Positions 60,880 to 64,000 of a stretch of DNA of 64,000 nucleotides are shown one piece after another. Source of the DNA: an uncultured Woeseiaceae bacterium (GTDB taxonomy: Bacteria; Pseudomonadota; Gammaproteobacteria; Steroidobacterales; Woeseiaceae); assembly GCA_945788625.1 (NCBI GenBank), contig CALZMQ010000005.1, forward strand, positions 44,543 through 108,542, read 5' to 3'. Within the stretch, counting starts at the first letter, position 1. Each line of letters starts with the position of its first letter. Made by a program: the position numbers and the translations under genes. A model generated the notes under the pieces. It was given only the letters and a program-made list of their open reading frames with translations. It did not search any database and had not been told where the DNA came from.

Positions 60880-62192
60880 CGTAGGAGCCCAGCTCCCAGT
60901 ACGTTGTGATTTCACATCATGACTGGAGATTACCATGACTTACTTTGCTGGACTGGACATCTCACTGCGATCAATCAACGTTTGCGTGGTTGACTACCAG
61001 GGCAACGTGGTTGCAGAAGGCAAGACCGATGCTGAGGCGGCAGGCCTTGTTGCCTTTCTCGATGCACTTGATGTGGTCATTATGAAAGTCGGTCTCGAAG
61101 CGGGAATGCTTACGCAATACCTGACGTACGGTCTGCAGTTTGCTGGTTACGACGTTCACTGCATGGAATCACGGCAAGTGAAGGCGGCGCTCTCAGCCAT
61201 GCGTAACAAAACGGACAAGAACGATGCACGCGGCATTGCACAGATATTGCGCAGCGGTTGGTACAGCCGCGTTCACATCAAGAGCATGGAAAGCCATCGC
61301 GTGCGAGCCTTGTTGAGCAGCCGAAGAGCGCTTCTGGACAAGTGCATTGATCTTGAGAACGAGGTCCGCGGCATTTTTAAGATCTTCGGCGTCAAACTAC
61401 CGTCCAAACTAGGGCACGGTTCGTTCGATCGTGTAGTGCGTCCATTGATCGAAGCGGACGAGGCGCTATCGCAGCCACTGTTGCCGGTGCTCGATGCCCG
61501 CCTCGAGTTGTATCGAACCTACCGTGAGCTCGATAACCGAACGCGCCATCTCGCAGAACAGGATCCGATCTGCCAACGCTTCATGACAGCGCCTGGCGTT
61601 GGCTTTGTAACTGCGCTGACCTACAAATCCGGGGTTGATGATCCGATGCGCTTCAAACGTTCACGAACGGTTGGCACACACTTTGGCCTGACTTCGAGGC
61701 GCCACCAGTCCGGTGAGATCGACTTCGACGGCCACATCTCCCGTTGCGGGGACGCTGCCGTACGAACGGCGCTCTACACGGCCGCCAATGCCTTGCTGAC
61801 ACGCAGCAGCAAATGGTCCTCACTCAAAGCCTGGGGAATGAAAGTGGCCAAGGCACGTGGCCACAAAAAGGCCGTTATCGCGATCGCTAGAAAACTCGCC
61901 GTCATCCTCCACCGTATGTGGATCGATGACACCCAGTTCCGATGGGGTACGGAGGCAGCACGGTCATGAAATAACAGCTGCCACCAACCCCGAAGGAAGC
62001 GTCCTGACGCGGACGTGGTCTGGATGAAGCCGAAATCGACTGCTGTGCCCTGGCGCACGCTCAGTAGCCTGGCTCTCCACTCCGTCTGACCAATGCTTGC
62101 AGCGGCTGGTGACGCCCAGTACCGACTGCGTAGAGAAGCGTGACCCGCGCCAAGACGCGACCATTACTAACCTACAAACAACGGGAGCTTGA
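60880..62192 (+). mobile_element. IS110-family insertion sequence, approximate limits
   Basis: The transposase sits near the left end and is followed by more than 200 bases without a gene. A short imperfect inverted match exists between about 60888-60902 (CAGCTCCCAGTACG) and the reverse complement of about 62178-62192 (AAGCTCCCGTTG), which may be the subterminal repeats of an IS1111-like element. The true ends need comparison with an empty site or another copy; the coordinates given are estimates. Confidence 0.5.
60935..61969 (+). CDS. IS110-family transposase (DEDD)
   Basis: This 344-residue recombinase has an N-terminal RuvC-like DEDD domain: FAGLDISLRS has the first Asp, VGLEAGML the Glu, and NKTDKNDARGIAQIL the Asp pair. 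The C-terminal Tnp domain has APGVGFVTALTYKSGVDDP, GTHFGLTSRRHQSGEID and CGDAAVRTALYTAA. The gene appears intact. IS110 recombinases use a short RNA from the element's non-coding end to choose target and donor sites. ATG 60935 is preceded by GGAG. Confidence 0.95.
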   Translation: MTYFAGLDISLRSINVCVVDYQGNVVAEGKTDAEAAGLVAFLDALDVVIMKVGLEAGMLTQYLTYGLQFAGYDVHCMESRQVKAALSAMRNKTDKNDARGIAQILRSGWYSRVHIKSMESHRVRALLSSRRALLDKCIDLENEVRGIFKIFGVKLPSKLGHGSFDRVVRPLIEADEALSQPLLPVLDARLELYRTYRELDNRTRHLAEQDPICQRFMTAPGVGFVTALTYKSGVDDPMRFKRSRTVGTHFGLTSRRHQSGEIDFDGHISRCGDAAVRTALYTAANALLTRSSKWSSLKAWGMKVAKARGHKKAVIAIARKLAVILHRMWIDDTQFRWGTEAARS

Positions 62193-62493
62193 CTTCAATG
62201 CCCGATTAGAGAAGCAGTCGTTAAGTAGTTTATCACTCGACGGGCTGCTTTCGAGTGCTTACCAGCCGTTCACTATCAGTCAGGGTAACGGGCTGCAATC
62301 GGCCACTTCCGGTCATTTACAGTACTCGCGCAGCGAGAAAACACCGTCACGAAGCTGTGCCGAAGCCACCAGGACACAATTCCATCGAATAGATCCGGAC
62401 ACTCAATTCCGATACGGCCACTTTCTCGAACAGCACTTTAATAACGACATCCTCCGCCGGACTGTCTAGTCCATCAACTTTAGATAGATATTC
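61970..62493. other. Non-coding stretch after the IS110 transposase
   Basis: This 524-base stretch holds no convincing gene. Bases 61970 to about 62180 follow the transposase directly and could encode the RNA guide if the element is IS1111-like. From about 62190 to the orphan gene the sequence looks like decayed intergenic DNA with a GGCCACTTCCGGTC segment. An open frame at 62140-62469 has no RBS and no protein-like composition. Confidence 0.45.
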
Positions 62494-63492
62494 TCAGTAG
62501 CGGGTAACCCAGACGTATGGAAAATTCACACGGAATGGTGAATTGAAGAAATCAAGCTCACTATGACCTACTCCATTCAGATCTATAAAAGCTTCTATAC
62601 CGACGGAAATTATTATTGGAGCCCCGCCAAGTATCGGTAGAGGGGTCGTGTATTCCACGGTATCTGATTCATATATTGGCTGTTGGTTTACCCCACCATT
62701 CGAAACGCCGAATCCGAACAAATCTACCTTCATAGGGGACCACGTCGTTGGGTTGCCGGCGAAATCGGTGCCCGTCGCGGCAATGTATGCTCTAACGCGC
62801 CCAGTGGCACCACTCGGTGGATTGTAAAGACAACCGCCCGATGGGCTGGCCCGAACGGTAGCTACGCCGTTTGGGTCGAAATAAGAAGAGATTCCGATTA
62901 CGCCCGATTCCTCTTGCTCATAGTAGAAGTTTAACTGGTAGTTGCGCCAGCTGAATTGGAGTCCGTAAGCGTCTTCCGAGTCCAACATAAGCCGAAAACG
63001 AATCAGGTTTTCACCATTTGAGACTCCGTAGCGATAGGCGAATGATTCTTCATTCGGTGTTCCTGTTACGAGGACGCGCTCATCGCTATCGGCCCGCCAG
63101 AGACAGGTGTTAGCGCCAAAGATACCTCCGCTATGGATCAGAGCAGCTGAGGAGGTTTGCATTGTCTTCGCAGTTCTCTTGGCAAAGTTCAGTTTTCTTT
63201 TCTGGCTTCGGTTGACCTCTTTGCCATTCGCTGCAATCTTTTTTTTCTGCGACGCTAGTTGCTTTCGGATTAGTTGATCGGCTTTTTGATGCTCCCGGTC
63301 CAACATATCTTTATCCGAGCCGAAAAGCTTGGCGGCTTTTTTTATAATTGGAGCGTGCTGCTTCTCTTGATTTTTGAGCAAGCGAGCCTGTAAACGATGC
63401 ATCTCAAGGCGACCATGCAGCCGGGTTTTCACGTCGTCGAGTCGGAGCGTTCGCAGTGTTTTTATGAGCTGTGCTTTCTCCTTCGCATCCAT
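62494..63492 (-). CDS. Orphan protein: lysine-rich coiled coil plus beta-rich domain
   Basis: This 332-residue protein is not recognised. Residues 1 to about 105 are helical, rich in Lys, Gln and Arg and likely coiled coil (for example LHGRLEMHRLQARLLKNQEK). Residues from about 115 onward are beta-rich and acidic, with Gly, Asn and aromatic residues (GIFGANTCLWRADSD, YQLNFYYEQEESG). There is no signal peptide or membrane helix. The GC content is visibly lower than in the rest of the window. ATG 63492 is preferred to the adjacent GTG 63495. The tail-and-jelly-roll look would fit a structural or binding protein; no function is assigned. Confidence 0.75.
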   Translation of the reverse strand: MDAKEKAQLIKTLRTLRLDDVKTRLHGRLEMHRLQARLLKNQEKQHAPIIKKAAKLFGSDKDMLDREHQKADQLIRKQLASQKKKIAANGKEVNRSQKRKLNFAKRTAKTMQTSSAALIHSGGIFGANTCLWRADSDERVLVTGTPNEESFAYRYGVSNGENLIRFRLMLDSEDAYGLQFSWRNYQLNFYYEQEESGVIGISSYFDPNGVATVRASPSGGCLYNPPSGATGRVRAYIAATGTDFAGNPTTWSPMKVDLFGFGVSNGGVNQQPIYESDTVEYTTPLPILGGAPIIISVGIEAFIDLNGVGHSELDFFNSPFRVNFPYVWVTRY

Positions 63493-63495
63493 CAC

Positions 63496-63908
63496 TATGT
63501 CCTATGTCGTGTGATTTTCCTCAATAGAGGTGCGTCTTGGAAGATGATTCAAAGGCACCTGCAGGCACGATAGAATACTACGGCGCCAGAAGTATCACCA
63601 ATGCCGCTAGTGCCCGGCTCAGCTATTTAGGGCACCGCCGTTTGTGAGATCGATCTAGTAGATCAGAGGCTTGCATGAATAAGCCCCCGGATCCTCTTGA
63701 TTAAATAAATCTGCAGCCTCTTGGCATATTTCCAGTTACGCGATAGGACTGCGAAGCAGTTTGTCCGAACTACCGAAGGGAGTGACTTCAACCATCGTGC
63801 CACTCAATCCCATCATTAGTGTTGAGACTATCAGCCAAAAGGTTTGAATTGCGCCCCCCGAAATAATTTGATCCATCACAGCGCGAAGGGCCGCTGTGGG
63901 TTGCGGTT
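63496..63908. other. AT-richer non-coding stretch before the IS30 end
   Basis: No supported gene is seen in these 413 bases. The left part should contain the promoter of the orphan gene. The right part, next to the IS30-type transposase end, should contain that element's terminal inverted repeat, which I could not identify. A 64-codon frame at 63736-63930 starts inside the transposase and is probably chance. Confidence 0.5.
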
Positions 63909-64000
63909 TCAATTGGTCGTCGCAACACATTCGGCAAACTTTTCCGCCGGTGAATAGAATTGTAGCGTCTCCCGAGGTCGTTCGTTAAGTCGTCGAGCGA
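63909..64000 (-). CDS. IS30-family transposase, C-terminal end only
   Basis: Reading the minus strand from the window edge gives about 30 codons ending in TGA at 63909-63911. The peptide includes LNERPRETLQFYSPAEKF and then CVATTN, which matches the C-terminal signature of IS30 transposases (LN-RPRK-L-F-TPAE-F). The rest of the gene, with the DDE catalytic core, is outside the window, so intactness cannot be judged. Confidence 0.82.
   Translation of the reverse strand, partial: ARRLNERPRETLQFYSPAEKFAECVATTN

Noticed and set aside
62140..62469. 109-codon frame after the IS110 element
   Set aside because: It starts in the probable right end of the element, has no RBS, and reads like translated non-coding DNA.
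63736..63930. 64-codon minus-strand frame before the window end
   Set aside because: It begins inside the C-terminal coding sequence of the IS30-type transposase in another frame and has no family match.
1..64000. CRISPR arrays, rRNA and tRNA genes
   Set aside because: No regularly spaced direct repeats, rRNA-like segments or tRNA cloverleafs were recognised on reading; a dedicated tRNA scan could still find one.

Overview
The window is a GC-rich, gene-dense bacterial chromosome segment that looks gammaproteobacterial. It carries a three-gene pyruvate dehydrogenase operon with an 887-residue homodimeric E1, RNase T, a monothiol CGFS glutaredoxin, DUF1289 and YbjQ-type proteins, and many GGDEF/EAL proteins. 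The genus cannot be named from sequence alone. No rRNA, tRNA or CRISPR array was seen.

Region 1 (1-16860) is metabolic. It opens inside an RnfA/NqrE-type membrane subunit, followed by a small cysteine-containing membrane ORF and a stand-alone ferredoxin-NAD(P)H reductase. A dihydrodipicolinate-synthase-family gene then converges on a nine-gene minus-strand operon. In transcription order this is a YgfK-type oxidoreductase, SsnA amidohydrolase, YgfM-type FAD subunit, fused 2Fe-2S/molybdopterin XdhD-type dehydrogenase, cysteine-synthase-like PLP enzyme, YgeY-type M20 hydrolase, YgeW-type carbamoyltransferase, carbamate kinase and threonine-synthase-like PLP enzyme. Five junctions are 4-base stop/start overlaps. 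It resembles the E. coli yge/ygf/xdhD region and the purine/urate catabolic clusters of gut anaerobes, but it lacks a recognisable canonical YgeX lyase and a HyuA hydantoinase.

Region 2 (16964-30873) is a c-di-GMP signalling block: a GAF-GGDEF protein, a periplasmic propeller-PAS-GGDEF-EAL receptor, an HDOD protein, a TonB-dependent receptor, a YfiR-like periplasmic protein, a hybrid histidine kinase with two receivers and an Hpt domain, and a REC-GGDEF-EAL response regulator. The last six are collinear and probably form one sensory pathway from the outer membrane to c-di-GMP.

Region 3 (30892-59610) is mixed: an ABC exporter, a tryptophanase/tyrosine phenol-lyase-family enzyme, an alpha/beta hydrolase, a cold-shock gene with a visible promoter, leader and terminator, a CPBP protease, an OmpR-type two-component system, a Tat-exported degenerate aldo-keto reductase with a glutathione S-transferase, a TauE permease, two YbjQ-type proteins with an M48 protease, a DUF4382-like lipoprotein, a GAF/PAS/GGDEF/EAL protein, NadC, a PuuD-type membrane protein without cytochrome, GrxD, RNase T, a leucyl aminopeptidase and aceE-aceF-lpdA.

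Region 4 (59611-64000) is an accessory zone: a REP-like hairpin, an isoprenylcysteine-methyltransferase-like protein, a DUF6868-like small membrane protein, an IS110-family insertion sequence, an orphan gene of visibly lower GC, and the end of an IS30-type transposase cut by the window edge.
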